Shown here piece by piece: positions 1 through 8,498 of a stretch of DNA of 64,000 nt. Position 1 is the stretch's first letter; every line of letters begins with the position of its first letter. The stretch is from Sphingomonas leidyi (GTDB lineage: Bacteria > Pseudomonadota > Alphaproteobacteria > Sphingomonadales > Sphingomonadaceae): contig NZ_JAASQV010000001.1 in assembly GCF_011761945.1 (NCBI RefSeq), positions 1,178,001 through 1,242,000 of the forward strand, in the 5' to 3' direction. The notes beneath the pieces were generated by a model that saw only the letters and a program-made list of their open reading frames with translations, had not been told where the DNA came from and searched no databases. Both the position numbers and the translations under genes were made by a program.

Positions 1-349
1 TCTCGAGCGCCTGCTGGAGGTGCAGCGCGCCGATGCCCGCCTGATGATCGAAGGCAAGTCGCGCGGGCGCGCCCAGTTCCTCGACCAGCGCATCGGCGAG
101 ATCCTGGCGCCGCGTCATATAGGTCTGGAGGATCGAGCCGAGGAGATCGATCCGCTCCTGGCGAGTCGAGCGAGAGAAGCTGCGGAACGCCGCCCGCGCA
201 GCCGTGACCGCACGATCGACGTCGTTCGCCGTCCCGAGCGCAATCCGGCCCACGGCGGCCTCGGTAGCAGGATTGATCACGTCGAGGGTGGGGCGATCAT
301 TCGCATCGACCCACTGACCGTCGATGTAGAATTTCGTGTAATTTCTCAT
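1..349 (-). CDS. Aldehyde dehydrogenase, N-terminal part (runs off window start)
   Basis: Reading down from an ATG at 347-349, 116 codons are open to the window edge. The N-terminus (MRNYTKFYIDGQWVDA, then NPATEAAVGRIALGTANDVD) is the standard opening of NAD(P)-dependent aldehyde dehydrogenases of the ALDH superfamily. These oxidise aldehydes to carboxylates in the cytosol. Catalytic Cys and Glu lie outside the window, so substrate class cannot be judged. The gene diverges from the GlxA-type regulator at 497 and shares an intergenic region with a strong palindrome. An identical operator precedes the hydrolase at 1570, suggesting that dehydrogenase and hydrolase are co-regulated parts of one catabolic route (inference). 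Confidence 0.85.
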   Translation of the reverse strand, partial: MRNYTKFYIDGQWVDANDRPTLDVINPATEAAVGRIALGTANDVDRAVTAARAAFRSFSRSTRQERIDLLGSILQTYMTRRQDLADALVEELGAPARLAFDHQAGIGALHLQQALE

Positions 350-443
350 GATGATACCATCCTTCATATGCGGCGCCGGAAACTTGTTCGCCGTTGATCG
401 GTCGGCGAGATTGCCGAGCGGTCCTAGGATGGGATTGATTGGC

Positions 444-479
444 CTCGTCTCAAATGTCATATAAACGGCGATTTGAGAC
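444..479. promoter_or_regulatory. Operator between aldehyde dehydrogenase and GlxA-type regulator
   Basis: A perfect 9-bp inverted repeat, GTCTCAAAT at 447-455 and ATTTGAGAC at 471-479, is separated by 15 bases. Bases 444-470 recur exactly as a reverse complement at 1489-1515. AraC/GlxA regulators bind sites of this size, so the linked regulator is the obvious candidate ligand. The right arm ends 17 bases before the ATG at 497, so autorepression is plausible. Confidence 0.7.
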
Positions 480-496
480 ATTTTACGGAGATCGCC

Positions 497-1465
497 ATGC
501 TGCGCGTCGATTTCGTCACCCATCCGGGCTTCAACGTCCTCTCCCTCTCGATGCTGACCGTGTTCGAATTCGCCAATCTCGCAGGCGAGACGCCGGCCTA
601 TGAGGTCAGGCTCGTGTCGGAAGGTGGTGGACCGGTGAGAGGTTCAATGGGGGTCGTCGTCGAAACGGCGGCGATGGATGAGTCGGCCTGCGACACGCTC
701 ATCATTGCCGGGGCCACCGGCATAGCGGTGCCGTCTCCGGCACTTGTCGGACTCCTGCGCCGGGCACCTGATCGTTACCGTAGGGTTGTCGCGACGTGCA
801 CGGGAGCCTTCCTGCTCGCTGAGGCAGGTTTGCTCGATGGCCGCCGCGCGACGACGCACTGGCTCTATGCGCGCGAGCTCGCAAACCGATTCCCCAAGAT
901 CAAGGTCGAAGATGATCGAATCTTCATCGGGGATGGGCCGGTTTGGACGTCCGCCGGCGCGACGGCAGGCATCGATCTGGCGCTCGCGCTGGTCGAACAA
1001 GACCTAGGCGCGGAGATAAGCCGCACCATTGCCAAGCAGATGGTTGTCTATCATCGGCGGGCGGGGGGGCAGTCTCAGTTTTCCGAACTGCTCGATCTCG
1101 AACCGAAATCGGATCGCATTCAGAAGGCGCTGACCTATGCCAGGCGCAACCTGCAGACGCCGCTTTCAGTGCCGCAGCTCGCCCAAGCCGCGAATCTGAG
1201 CCCTCGACAGTTCAGCCGTGCCTTCCAGGCTGAAACCGGTCAGTCGCCGGCCAAGGCAGTCGAGCGCATTCGCGTCGAGGCAGCACGCCTGATGATGGAG
1301 CAAAGTCGTCATCCCATCGAGGTCGTCGCGCGGGAAACCGGATTTGCCGATCGTGATCGTATGCGTCGCGCTTTCTTGCGCACTTTCGGACAACCGCCCC
1401 AGGCAATCCGTCGTGCCGCCACCGGCGATGCCATCGATATCAGGTCGAGCACCATCGAAGCCTGA
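497..1465 (+). CDS. GlxA family transcriptional regulator (DJ-1/PfpI-like domain plus AraC HTH)
   Basis: 322 aa from the ATG at 497, chosen over the TTG at 473 because ACGGAG at 485-490 is well spaced and the TTG lies inside the operator palindrome. Residues about 1-190 form a DJ-1/PfpI-like glutamine-amidotransferase fold with the nucleophile-elbow Cys near residue 101 (VVATCTGAFLLAEAGLL). Residues about 215-310 carry the double helix-turn-helix AraC domain (LSPRQFSRAFQAETGQSPAK; FADRDRMRRAFLRTFGQPPQ). In this family the N-terminal domain senses a small ligand rather than acting as an enzyme. It lies between two genes that share its presumed operator, so it probably controls both the dehydrogenase and the hydrolase. 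Confidence 0.9.
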   Translation: MLRVDFVTHPGFNVLSLSMLTVFEFANLAGETPAYEVRLVSEGGGPVRGSMGVVVETAAMDESACDTLIIAGATGIAVPSPALVGLLRRAPDRYRRVVATCTGAFLLAEAGLLDGRRATTHWLYARELANRFPKIKVEDDRIFIGDGPVWTSAGATAGIDLALALVEQDLGAEISRTIAKQMVVYHRRAGGQSQFSELLDLEPKSDRIQKALTYARRNLQTPLSVPQLAQAANLSPRQFSRAFQAETGQSPAKAVERIRVEAARLMMEQSRHPIEVVARETGFADRDRMRRAFLRTFGQPPQAIRRAATGDAIDIRSSTIEA

Positions 1466-1488
1466 CCGTGGCAACACTTGTCCTAAAA

Positions 1489-1515
1489 CGCCGTTTATAT
1501 GACATTTGAGACGAG
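1489..1515. promoter_or_regulatory. Inverted second copy of the GlxA-type operator
   Basis: These 27 bases are the exact reverse complement of 444-470. The copy lies 55 bases before the hydrolase ATG at 1570. The upstream half-site is imperfect (TGTCCTAAA instead of GTCTCAAAT), so the two sites may differ in affinity. Confidence 0.65.
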
Positions 1516-1569
1516 ACGGGTCCGAACTATGTCTTCTTCCAGCCAATCCGGCGGTGAAGGAGAAATAAG

Positions 1570-2406
1570 ATGTCAGTAGATGTTGCCACGTTGATCCGCC
1601 CCGAGATCAAGACGATCGACGGGCTCGCCATTCGCGTCGCCAAGGGCGACTGGGACCCGAAGCTGCGCGCGGAGGCTCTCCTGCTGAGCCCCTGGCCCGA
1701 AAGTCTCTATGCCTATGAGCCGACCTGGGCCCGCCTTGCCGAACACGCCAATCTGATCGCGGTCGATCTTCCAGGTTTCGGTCACTCGGAACGACGTGAA
1801 TCCCTTATGTCGCCGAGCGCGATGGGCGACTTCATCGTGAAGATCGCCGATGCACTCGGTCTCGAGCGTCCGCACGTCGTGGGGCCGGACGTCGGCACGG
1901 CGGCATCGCTCTTCGCCGCCGCGCGGCATCCGGGTCGCTTCCGGACCCTGTCGATCGGGACGGGTGGTGCAGCGGTGCCGCTGGAGCTGGGCGAGCCGCT
2001 GAAGGGCTGGGTCCAGGATCCGGATGTCGAGGGCTATCGCAGCATCGACGGTCGCGAAGTCGTCAAGGTCGCGCTCGGTACCCTGGAGAGCTACACGCCC
2101 TCCGAGACGGCGCGCGAGGACTATCTGTCGGCCTATGCCGGCGAGCGCTTCTACGAGTCGCTGGCCTATGTTCGGAAGTATCCGCAGGAACTTCCCGTGC
2201 TTCGTGACCTGCTCTCGAAGATCGAGATCCCGGTCAACGTCGTCTCCGGAGCGAAGGACACCGTGGTGCCGCGGGTCAACGCCGAATTCCTCGTCGAACG
2301 CCTCCCCAACGCGAATCTCGCACTGATCGATGCGGGCCATTTCATCTGGGAGGATGGCGCCAACGACTATGCTGCGGAGATTATCTCCTGGTGGGAGCGC
2401 CACTGA
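1570..2406 (+). CDS. Alpha/beta hydrolase (haloalkane dehalogenase / epoxide hydrolase-like)
   Basis: 278 aa. The fold signatures are in order: the strand/turn VDLPGFGHSERR near 65-75, the nucleophile elbow GPDVGTAAS with Asp107, and the catalytic histidine in DAGHFIWED near residue 261. An Asp nucleophile rather than Ser is typical of haloalkane dehalogenases and epoxide hydrolases, not esterases. AAGGAG lies upstream of the ATG. No signal peptide is seen, so it is cytosolic. With the divergent aldehyde dehydrogenase and a shared operator it likely belongs to a degradation route in which the hydrolase product is oxidised through an aldehyde (inference). The substrate is unknown. Confidence 0.85.
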   Translation: MSVDVATLIRPEIKTIDGLAIRVAKGDWDPKLRAEALLLSPWPESLYAYEPTWARLAEHANLIAVDLPGFGHSERRESLMSPSAMGDFIVKIADALGLERPHVVGPDVGTAASLFAAARHPGRFRTLSIGTGGAAVPLELGEPLKGWVQDPDVEGYRSIDGREVVKVALGTLESYTPSETAREDYLSAYAGERFYESLAYVRKYPQELPVLRDLLSKIEIPVNVVSGAKDTVVPRVNAEFLVERLPNANLALIDAGHFIWEDGANDYAAEIISWWERH

Positions 2407-2434
2407 GCGGACGCATCGACGCGCGGAGGGATAT

Positions 2435-2523
2435 GATTTCCCGGTGTTTGTGGGAAATCAGATAGTCTCCCTCTACCGTCAGGAGGTTTCGGCGTCGTCG
2501 CTCGTCGCGCGCCGGAACCTCCT
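2435..2523. terminator. Two hairpins between convergent genes
   Basis: First hairpin: GATTTCCC (2435-2442) pairs with GGGAAATC (2452-2459). Second, stronger: 14-base arms starting AGGAGGTT (2481-2494) and ending AACCTCCT (2510-2523), with one wobble pair and a 15-base loop. They sit between the hydrolase stop (2406) and the 3' end of the minus-strand MocR gene (2534), so a bidirectional terminator is the simplest reading. No clear U-tract. Confidence 0.55.
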
Positions 2524-2533
2524 CTCATGCCCT

Positions 2534-3877
2534 TTATTCAGTCGAATCGACATCTTCTTCCCTCGTGCTCATCAGGGAAGCCAGAATTCGCAGGCCATGA
2601 TCGAGTTGGTCTATCGTCGGGGTCGCCAGCGCCAGCCTGACGGCATTTGGCGCATGGCCCGGCGTAACCGCGAAGGTTGTCGAGGGGGTCAAGGCGATGT
2701 CGCGCCGGGCTGCCGCGACGACGAAACTCTGCGAACGCCAATGCTGCGGCAGTGATAGCCAGAGATGATAGCAATTCCCGTTTGCCTGCACCTCGAACCC
2801 CGAGAGGCGATCGGCCGCCAGCCTTTGACGGGCGCGGGCGTCAAGGCGCTTCAGCCTGACCAGTTCCGCAACGGTTCCATCGCCAATCATCCGTTGAGCT
2901 GCCGCAAAGGCAAATCCCGAAGCGGTCCAGCCGCCCGAGCGAACCATGGCCATGATGCTTTCGCGCAAGCGCGCAGGGGAGACGATGAAGCCCAGTGATA
3001 GGCCTGGCGCCACCCTCTTGGACAAGCTGTCGATGACGACGCACGATTCCGGCGCAAGTGCTGCTAGCGGCGGCGCCTCGTCGAGGAAGCCATAGACCCG
3101 GTCCTCGATGATCGTGAGACCAAGTTCCTCGGCCACCCGCAAGAGATCAGCCCGGCGCGCCGGAGGCATCGTTATCCCAAGCGGGTTCTGGATCGCCGGC
3201 TGAATATAGATCGCCGACAATTGGGCCTCGCGATGCGCCCGTTGCACTGAATCCGGCCGCACCCCGTCAACATCCATCGCGAGCGGCACCAGGCTGATAC
3301 CCAGTCGGGCCGCGATCCCCTTGATGAAGGGATAGGTCAAGGCCTCCACGCCGCATCGCCCCCCTGTCGGGACCAGAGCGGCGAGCGCAGCTGCGATGGC
3401 CTGTCGGCCGTTTCCGGTAAACACAAGCTGTTTTGGGCTGGGCGTCCATCCGTCCTGCGACAGATAGGCGGCGCCGACGCTTCTGGCCGCCGCGGTCCCG
3501 GTGCTGGTCGTTTGTCTCAGCGCCGCATCCAGCGCCGCAGGTTTGTTCAAGCCGTTCAGGCTTTTCGCGATCAGCACGGTCTGTTCGGGCAGGATGGGAT
3601 AATTGAATTCGAGGTCGATCTTGATGCCGCGCGGTTCGCCGAGGGCTTCGGTCCCACGGCCCGCTTGCCCCGAGACGAAAGTGCCCCGGCCGACTTCGCC
3701 GACGACCAGGCGGCGGCGCAGCAGCTCGGAATAGACCCGGCTCGCCGTCGAGACGGCGATGCCATGTTCATAAGCGAAGCTACGCTGGGGTGGGAGGCGA
3801 TCACCCGGTTTGAGCGCGCCGCTGGCGATATCGGCAGCGATCGCATCGGCCAGCTTCGCATATTCGGAGGTGGGCAT
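2534..3877 (-). CDS. MocR-type PLP-dependent transcriptional regulator
   Basis: 447 aa. Residues about 5-70 are a GntR-type winged helix (LPPQRSFAYEHGIAVSTASR). Residues about 90-440 are an aminotransferase class I/II fold with QNPLG (Asn231), EDRVYGF (Asp259, Tyr262) and the PLP lysine in DSLSKRVAPG (Lys287). MocR proteins use the aminotransferase domain to sense amino acids or PLP adducts and usually control a divergent gene. The divergent neighbour is the TauE-like exporter at 3977, starting 99 bases away. TauR-like sulfonate regulation is possible but not shown by the sequence. Confidence 0.9.
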   Translation of the reverse strand: MPTSEYAKLADAIAADIASGALKPGDRLPPQRSFAYEHGIAVSTASRVYSELLRRRLVVGEVGRGTFVSGQAGRGTEALGEPRGIKIDLEFNYPILPEQTVLIAKSLNGLNKPAALDAALRQTTSTGTAAARSVGAAYLSQDGWTPSPKQLVFTGNGRQAIAAALAALVPTGGRCGVEALTYPFIKGIAARLGISLVPLAMDVDGVRPDSVQRAHREAQLSAIYIQPAIQNPLGITMPPARRADLLRVAEELGLTIIEDRVYGFLDEAPPLAALAPESCVVIDSLSKRVAPGLSLGFIVSPARLRESIMAMVRSGGWTASGFAFAAAQRMIGDGTVAELVRLKRLDARARQRLAADRLSGFEVQANGNCYHLWLSLPQHWRSQSFVVAAARRDIALTPSTTFAVTPGHAPNAVRLALATPTIDQLDHGLRILASLMSTREEDVDSTE

Positions 3878-3976
3878 TTATTGCTCCTAGAACAATGTTT
3901 CGATTGCACCGATAGTTATGTCGGATCATTTCCCCTGCATCAACCCACTCGCACCGAACAGGCGAAAGGCGCCGGC

Positions 3977-4735
3977 ATGGAACTGACATTTGCGACGATC
4001 CTGGTCGCCTTTGCCGGCGTATTCCTGATCAGCTTCATGCGCGGCGCCTTTGGCGGCGGCTTCGCGATCATCGGCATTCCGCTGCTGTCGATCGTAATGG
4101 ATCCAGTGACCGCCGGTGGCCTCCTCGCGCCGCTATTCATCGCGATGGATCTGGTCGCGCTGCGATACTGGAAGCCATCGACCTGGTCGAAACCCGATCT
4201 GGTGCTGCTCGTACCGGGTCTCGTGGTCGGCATCGGGGTGGGGTATCTCGTGTTCCGTGTGCTGGATCATCGGGCCATCGCGATCCTGATGGCGGCGATC
4301 ACGCTCGCCTTCGTCGCCCTCTGGCTTGTCCGCGGCGCCGAGGTGACACCTCGCCCGCGCTCGACGCCCAAGGCGATCGCCGCAGGTTTCACCTCCGGGA
4401 TCACCACCATGGTCGCGCATTCCGGCGGCCCGCCGCTCGCAATGTATTTGCTCCCACTCGGTCTCAGCAAGGAAATCTATGCCGGCACCACGAGCCTGTT
4501 CTTCACCGTCGGCAACGCGACCAAGCTGGTACCGTGGCTGCTCCTGTCACAGCCAACGACAAGGACCTGGGAGCTGATGGCGATCTGTCTGCTCGCCATT
4601 CCGACCGGTGTGTGGGCGGGCTGGCGGCTCCATGGCGCGCTGGATCAGCGTCAAGTCTATCGCGTCTGCTACGGCTTGCTGGTCGTGACCGCGTTGAAAC
4701 TCTTGTGGGACGGTGTCTCGGGCTATCTCGTCTGA
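3977..4735 (+). CDS. TauE/SafE family anion exporter
   Basis: 252 aa from the ATG at 3977 (METLF-like start: MELTFATILVAFAGVFLISF). Upstream in-frame codons were discarded because they run back through the MocR gene. About eight hydrophobic segments are visible, with the family's repeated Gly/Pro-rich loops (MRGAFGGGFAIIGIPLLS near the start, AAGFTSGITTMVAHSGGPPLAMYL in the second half). TauE/SafE members export sulfite, sulfoacetate or other organic anions across the inner membrane. It diverges from a MocR regulator that probably controls it. Confidence 0.85.
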   Translation: MELTFATILVAFAGVFLISFMRGAFGGGFAIIGIPLLSIVMDPVTAGGLLAPLFIAMDLVALRYWKPSTWSKPDLVLLVPGLVVGIGVGYLVFRVLDHRAIAILMAAITLAFVALWLVRGAEVTPRPRSTPKAIAAGFTSGITTMVAHSGGPPLAMYLLPLGLSKEIYAGTTSLFFTVGNATKLVPWLLLSQPTTRTWELMAICLLAIPTGVWAGWRLHGALDQRQVYRVCYGLLVVTALKLLWDGVSGYLV

Positions 4736-4767
4736 AGCTGCCCCCCAAAGACCGGAGGAACCAGGTT

Positions 4768-5397
4768 ACGTACATCCCGCCGCATTTTCGCGAGATCAGC
4801 CCCGATACCATCGGGGAAATCATCGCATCCGCTCCGCTCGCTTGTATCGTTGTGCAGACGGACGAGGGGTTGATCGCCAATCACATACCCTTGCTGCTTG
4901 GTCCGGACGGTTCGCTTATCGGGCACATAGCCCTTGCAAACGACATGCATCGGTTGATCGCCGAAGGCTCGGAGGTGCTGGCGATATTTCGCGGCGAAGA
5001 CGGCTATATCTCGCCGAACTTCTATCCGTCCAAGGCCGAGCACCATCGGCACGTGCCGACATGGAACTACCAGGTCGTCCATGTCTATGGCGATATCGGC
5101 TTCCAGCACGACGAGCGTACCAAACGTGCCGCTGTGGGTCTGTTGACGCGCGAACACGAGCGCAGGCTGAATGGGAAGGACGCGTGGCGCATGGCCGATG
5201 CTCCGCCCGATTACATCGAACGACAGCTCGGTGACATTGTCGCGTTCCGCATCACGGTGACCCGAACGCTCGCCAAATCGAAGCTCAGCCAGAACAGGGA
5301 AGAGCGCGACTATCTCGGAACGATTTCCGGACTCCGTGCCACGGGCCGGAGTGCCCTCGCAGAACGGTTGGAAAAGCGGTGGCACAACGCCGGGTGA
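4768..5397 (+). CDS. FMN-binding negative transcriptional regulator-like protein (PaiB family), apparent ACG start
   Basis: 209 aa if translation begins at the ACG at 4768-4770. The protein reads (T)YIPPHFREISPDTIGEII and continues over the whole PaiB/FMN-binding split-barrel family, ending in VTRTLAKSKLSQNR. Family members normally open MYIPPHF, so the ACG is exactly where ATG is expected. A GGAGG at 4754-4758 is 9 bases upstream. No ATG, GTG or TTG lies near in this frame; the closest is a GTG around 4707, inside the TauE gene. Either an ACG start is used or an ATG mutated. Family members bind flavin; the regulator label comes from Bacillus PaiB and may not apply here. Confidence 0.8.
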   Translation, partial: TYIPPHFREISPDTIGEIIASAPLACIVVQTDEGLIANHIPLLLGPDGSLIGHIALANDMHRLIAEGSEVLAIFRGEDGYISPNFYPSKAEHHRHVPTWNYQVVHVYGDIGFQHDERTKRAAVGLLTREHERRLNGKDAWRMADAPPDYIERQLGDIVAFRITVTRTLAKSKLSQNREERDYLGTISGLRATGRSALAERLEKRWHNAG

Positions 5398-5429
5398 CCA
5401 GATCGCACGCGCCCACGATTGCGTGAGGA

Positions 5430-8400
5430 ATGGCGTGGAAGGAGAGAAACATCCTTGGGGGAAGCATTGTGAGGATAGGGGGCTGGCTCAAATGGCTGAC
5501 CCTCTGTGTGGCGGGGCTGGCTGTCGCGCCGGCCGCCGCGCTCGATCCGGCAAAGACAATAGCACAATACAAGCACAGCAGATGGCTGGTCGAAGACGGT
5601 GCGCCTGAATCGATTTCCTCCTTCGCGCAGGGCGCGGACGGCTATCTCTGGATTGGCGCACGGGACGGACTGTTTCGCTTCGACGGAATCCGCTTCGAGC
5701 ATGTCGCAACAAGCCTCCCGGGACGCAGCCCCTCAATGGTGACCGCCCTTCTAGCGGCACGCGATGGCTCGATATGGGCGGGCTTCGAAACCGGAGGCAT
5801 CGCTCGCTACAGCCGAGGGGCCTTGGTCGATACTAGGGTGCCGAATGCACAGGGCTATGTGATGTCGTTGGTGCAGACGGCCGACGGTGCGATCTGGGCC
5901 CAGATGGGCGGCGGTCTCCCATCTCGTGTTCGCTTCGCCAAAGGTGGCTGGGAAGCCCTGGGAGAGAGTTGGAATCTGCCGAACGAGGGCAACGTCGATG
6001 CATTGGCCGCGCGCGACGGCAGTCTCTGGATGACGACCATCCGGTCCGTCTTCTTCCTGAAGCCGGGAAGTCGGCGATTCCAGCGCCTGTCGGTGGACCT
6101 TGGAGGGCACGCCGCGCTCAGCGAGGATGCCTCCGGCCATATCTGGCTTTCCGATAGCCGTGGTTCGCGTGCCATCGCTGGCGGCACGACCGCGGGCGTT
6201 GCCTATCCGACACCTCCGTTTCCGCGTGGGGCCCGTACCTTCTTCGATCGCGATAACGTGCTGTGGGGCGCGACGCGCAGTGGATCGGGCATTTTCCGCG
6301 TCCGTTCGCCGCGTCCGGGTGGGGAGCCCACGCTCGCCCAGGCGGCCGCCAAGACCGAAACGTTCGGGCGATTCGATGGTCTGACATCGCAGAATACCCG
6401 CAACATTTTCGAGGACCGGGAAGGCAATATCTGGATTGCCCATACCGGCGGGCTCGACAGGTTTCGCAGCGCGAGCATCATCAATGAGCCTTTGCTCACC
6501 CAAGTTCCGCGATGGGGCGAGGTGCTCCTCGGCGCCTCTGATGGTAGTGTCTATGTCGGGGAAGCCCCCGGGGTCTACCGGATCCTCCCCGGCGGACACC
6601 CACATCTGGTCTTGAGCGGCGCGGGCGAGTCCGAGGCGATGTGCGAAGGGCCCGATGGCGCGGTCTGGATGATCCAGGCACAGCGTGTCGTCCGCTTCAT
6701 GGAAGGCAGGCGCACCAATTTACCCCGTCCGGCCTCGCACCAGGCGATCATCGATTGCGCGGTCGACAGTAACAACGTCTTGTGGCTGACGGCGGCCGAA
6801 GGTCTCTATCGGCGCATCGGCGCGGGCTGGTCTCTTCATCCGATGCCCGAAAACGAGGATAGCAGCGGCAACATGCCGATCATCGCCAAACGCGATGGCA
6901 GCTTGCTGGTCTATGCGACGGCCCGGTCGCTTCGACGCATTTCCTTTCCGCGCAGCACCGATCTTCTTCTGGCGCGTGCCGGGGCCTTGAATGGTCTGAG
7001 GACCATCTATGAAGGTCCCAACGCCGTTCTCGCCGGAGGCTCCTTCGGGCTCGCAAGGCTGGATGGAGACCAGGCTCGGTTCCTAAGCAGCAAACAAATA
7101 TCCATTCTCGCCAACGTTAGTGGCATCGTCCAAACGCCAGCAGGCGAGACTTGGCTCATGACCGGTCGTGGGATCGTTCGTATTTCCACCGCCGCGCTGA
7201 GCTACGCGTTCGACAAGAGCCGATTTCCCCCACACTACGAGGTATTCGATTACCGCGACGGCATCCCCGCGTTCAATTCGCGCGACGGCAAGCGCGACGC
7301 CGTACGCGGTGGTGACGGCCGGATCTGGTTTGCGACCACGGCCGGGACGGTGTGGATCGACCCCGCGCGTCTCAGGCGAAACAACCTGCCGCCGCCACTC
7401 GCCATCACCGCTCTGAAGGCGGGAGGCGCGATCTATCGCGACCCTGCGCGGCTCAGTCTCCCGGCGGGGACGTCGACCGCCGAGATAAATTATGCCGCCC
7501 TCAGCCTCGCTGTCCCGGAGCGCGTCGAGGTCCGCTACCGGCTCGAGGGCGCCGATACCGACTGGATCGATCCCGGAATGCGCCGCCAGGCCTTCTACAC
7601 CAATCTCGGCCCCGGAACGTACCGCTTCCGAGTTATCGCCGCGAACAATGACGGAGTCTGGAACCGCAAAGGCGCGACCCTCGAATTTACTATTGCTCCG
7701 ACCTTCTTCCAGTCGAACTGGTTCCTGCTCCTATGCCTCATCGGTGTCGCCATGCTCGCGTGGCTGGCCTATTCGATTCGCGTGCGGCAGGTCACATCCC
7801 GCATCCGGGCAGGGCTCGAGGTGCGGCTCGCGGAACGCGAGCGGATCGCGCGTGAATTGCACGACACGCTACTGCAGACCTTTCAGGGCTTGGTGCTGCG
7901 CTTTCAGGCCGTGGCGGAAAGGATTCCGGCCGACCAGCCGCTACGTTCTGTGATCGACCATACGCTCGATCGCGCCGACGACGCTCTTGCCGAAGGACGC
8001 AAACGGGTTCTCGAACTGCGGACGGTCAGCGGCGATCTCGCCGAGGCGCTGGTTCGTAGCGCTGAGGAATATGGCGGCCACGGCTCGATCCGCTTCAACC
8101 TTACCATCGAGGGTCATCCGCGCGCACTCCAACCGGTTGCGCGCGACGAAATCGAGCAAGTTGCGGCAGAGGCGATCCGAAATGCGTTTCTGCACGCCAG
8201 GGCCCGGGAGATCGAGGCAGCGCTCAGCTATCGCGCGAACGAGCTTCGCTTCGATCTGCGCGACGACGGCATCGGTCTGCCAGCCAATGTGATGGAGCGT
8301 GGCGGGCGTGAAGGGCATTTCGGCCTTGTCGGTATGCGCGAGCGTGCCAGGCGGCTTGGCGGCATGCTGACGATCAGCAGTCGGGAGAAGGGGGGCACCG

Positions 8401-8498
8401 AAGTGGCGTTATCGGTGCCCGCGCGCTCGGCCTATGCCGACACGCGACAGCGCAGGCGGCTGGCATCCATTTTCAGCGCCGGCGGAGGGGGCTACTAA
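5430..8498 (+). CDS. Sensor histidine kinase with periplasmic propeller and Y_Y_Y domain
   Basis: 1022 aa. A signal peptide (WLKWLTLCVAGLAVAPAAA) is followed by many two-component-propeller repeats with the GxLWIG/GxIWxG pattern (for example GYLWIGARDGLFRFDG, GNIWIAHTGGLDRF). A Y_Y_Y domain follows near 670-755, a membrane segment near 765-785, a HisKA_3 helix with the phospho-acceptor His811 (RIARELHDTLLQ), and an HATPase domain (DDGIGL, GHFGLVGMRERA). This is the hybrid-less one-membrane-pass layout that senses periplasmic ligands. A GTG at 5469 with GGGGAA ahead of it is an alternative start giving a tighter signal peptide. The stop overlaps the next gene's start by one base, so kinase and regulator are translationally coupled. 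Confidence 0.9.
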   Translation: MAWKERNILGGSIVRIGGWLKWLTLCVAGLAVAPAAALDPAKTIAQYKHSRWLVEDGAPESISSFAQGADGYLWIGARDGLFRFDGIRFEHVATSLPGRSPSMVTALLAARDGSIWAGFETGGIARYSRGALVDTRVPNAQGYVMSLVQTADGAIWAQMGGGLPSRVRFAKGGWEALGESWNLPNEGNVDALAARDGSLWMTTIRSVFFLKPGSRRFQRLSVDLGGHAALSEDASGHIWLSDSRGSRAIAGGTTAGVAYPTPPFPRGARTFFDRDNVLWGATRSGSGIFRVRSPRPGGEPTLAQAAAKTETFGRFDGLTSQNTRNIFEDREGNIWIAHTGGLDRFRSASIINEPLLTQVPRWGEVLLGASDGSVYVGEAPGVYRILPGGHPHLVLSGAGESEAMCEGPDGAVWMIQAQRVVRFMEGRRTNLPRPASHQAIIDCAVDSNNVLWLTAAEGLYRRIGAGWSLHPMPENEDSSGNMPIIAKRDGSLLVYATARSLRRISFPRSTDLLLARAGALNGLRTIYEGPNAVLAGGSFGLARLDGDQARFLSSKQISILANVSGIVQTPAGETWLMTGRGIVRISTAALSYAFDKSRFPPHYEVFDYRDGIPAFNSRDGKRDAVRGGDGRIWFATTAGTVWIDPARLRRNNLPPPLAITALKAGGAIYRDPARLSLPAGTSTAEINYAALSLAVPERVEVRYRLEGADTDWIDPGMRRQAFYTNLGPGTYRFRVIAANNDGVWNRKGATLEFTIAPTFFQSNWFLLLCLIGVAMLAWLAYSIRVRQVTSRIRAGLEVRLAERERIARELHDTLLQTFQGLVLRFQAVAERIPADQPLRSVIDHTLDRADDALAEGRKRVLELRTVSGDLAEALVRSAEEYGGHGSIRFNLTIEGHPRALQPVARDEIEQVAAEAIRNAFLHARAREIEAALSYRANELRFDLRDDGIGLPANVMERGGREGHFGLVGMRERARRLGGMLTISSREKGGTEVALSVPARSAYADTRQRRRLASIFSAGGGGY

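Noticed and set aside
1573..2403. 276-codon minus-strand frame covering the alpha/beta hydrolase
   Set aside because: The plus-strand frame has the full catalytic triad and an RBS; the antisense has neither.
5751..6605. 284-codon minus-strand frame inside the sensor kinase gene
   Set aside because: Lies opposite propeller repeats; periodic codon bias explains it.
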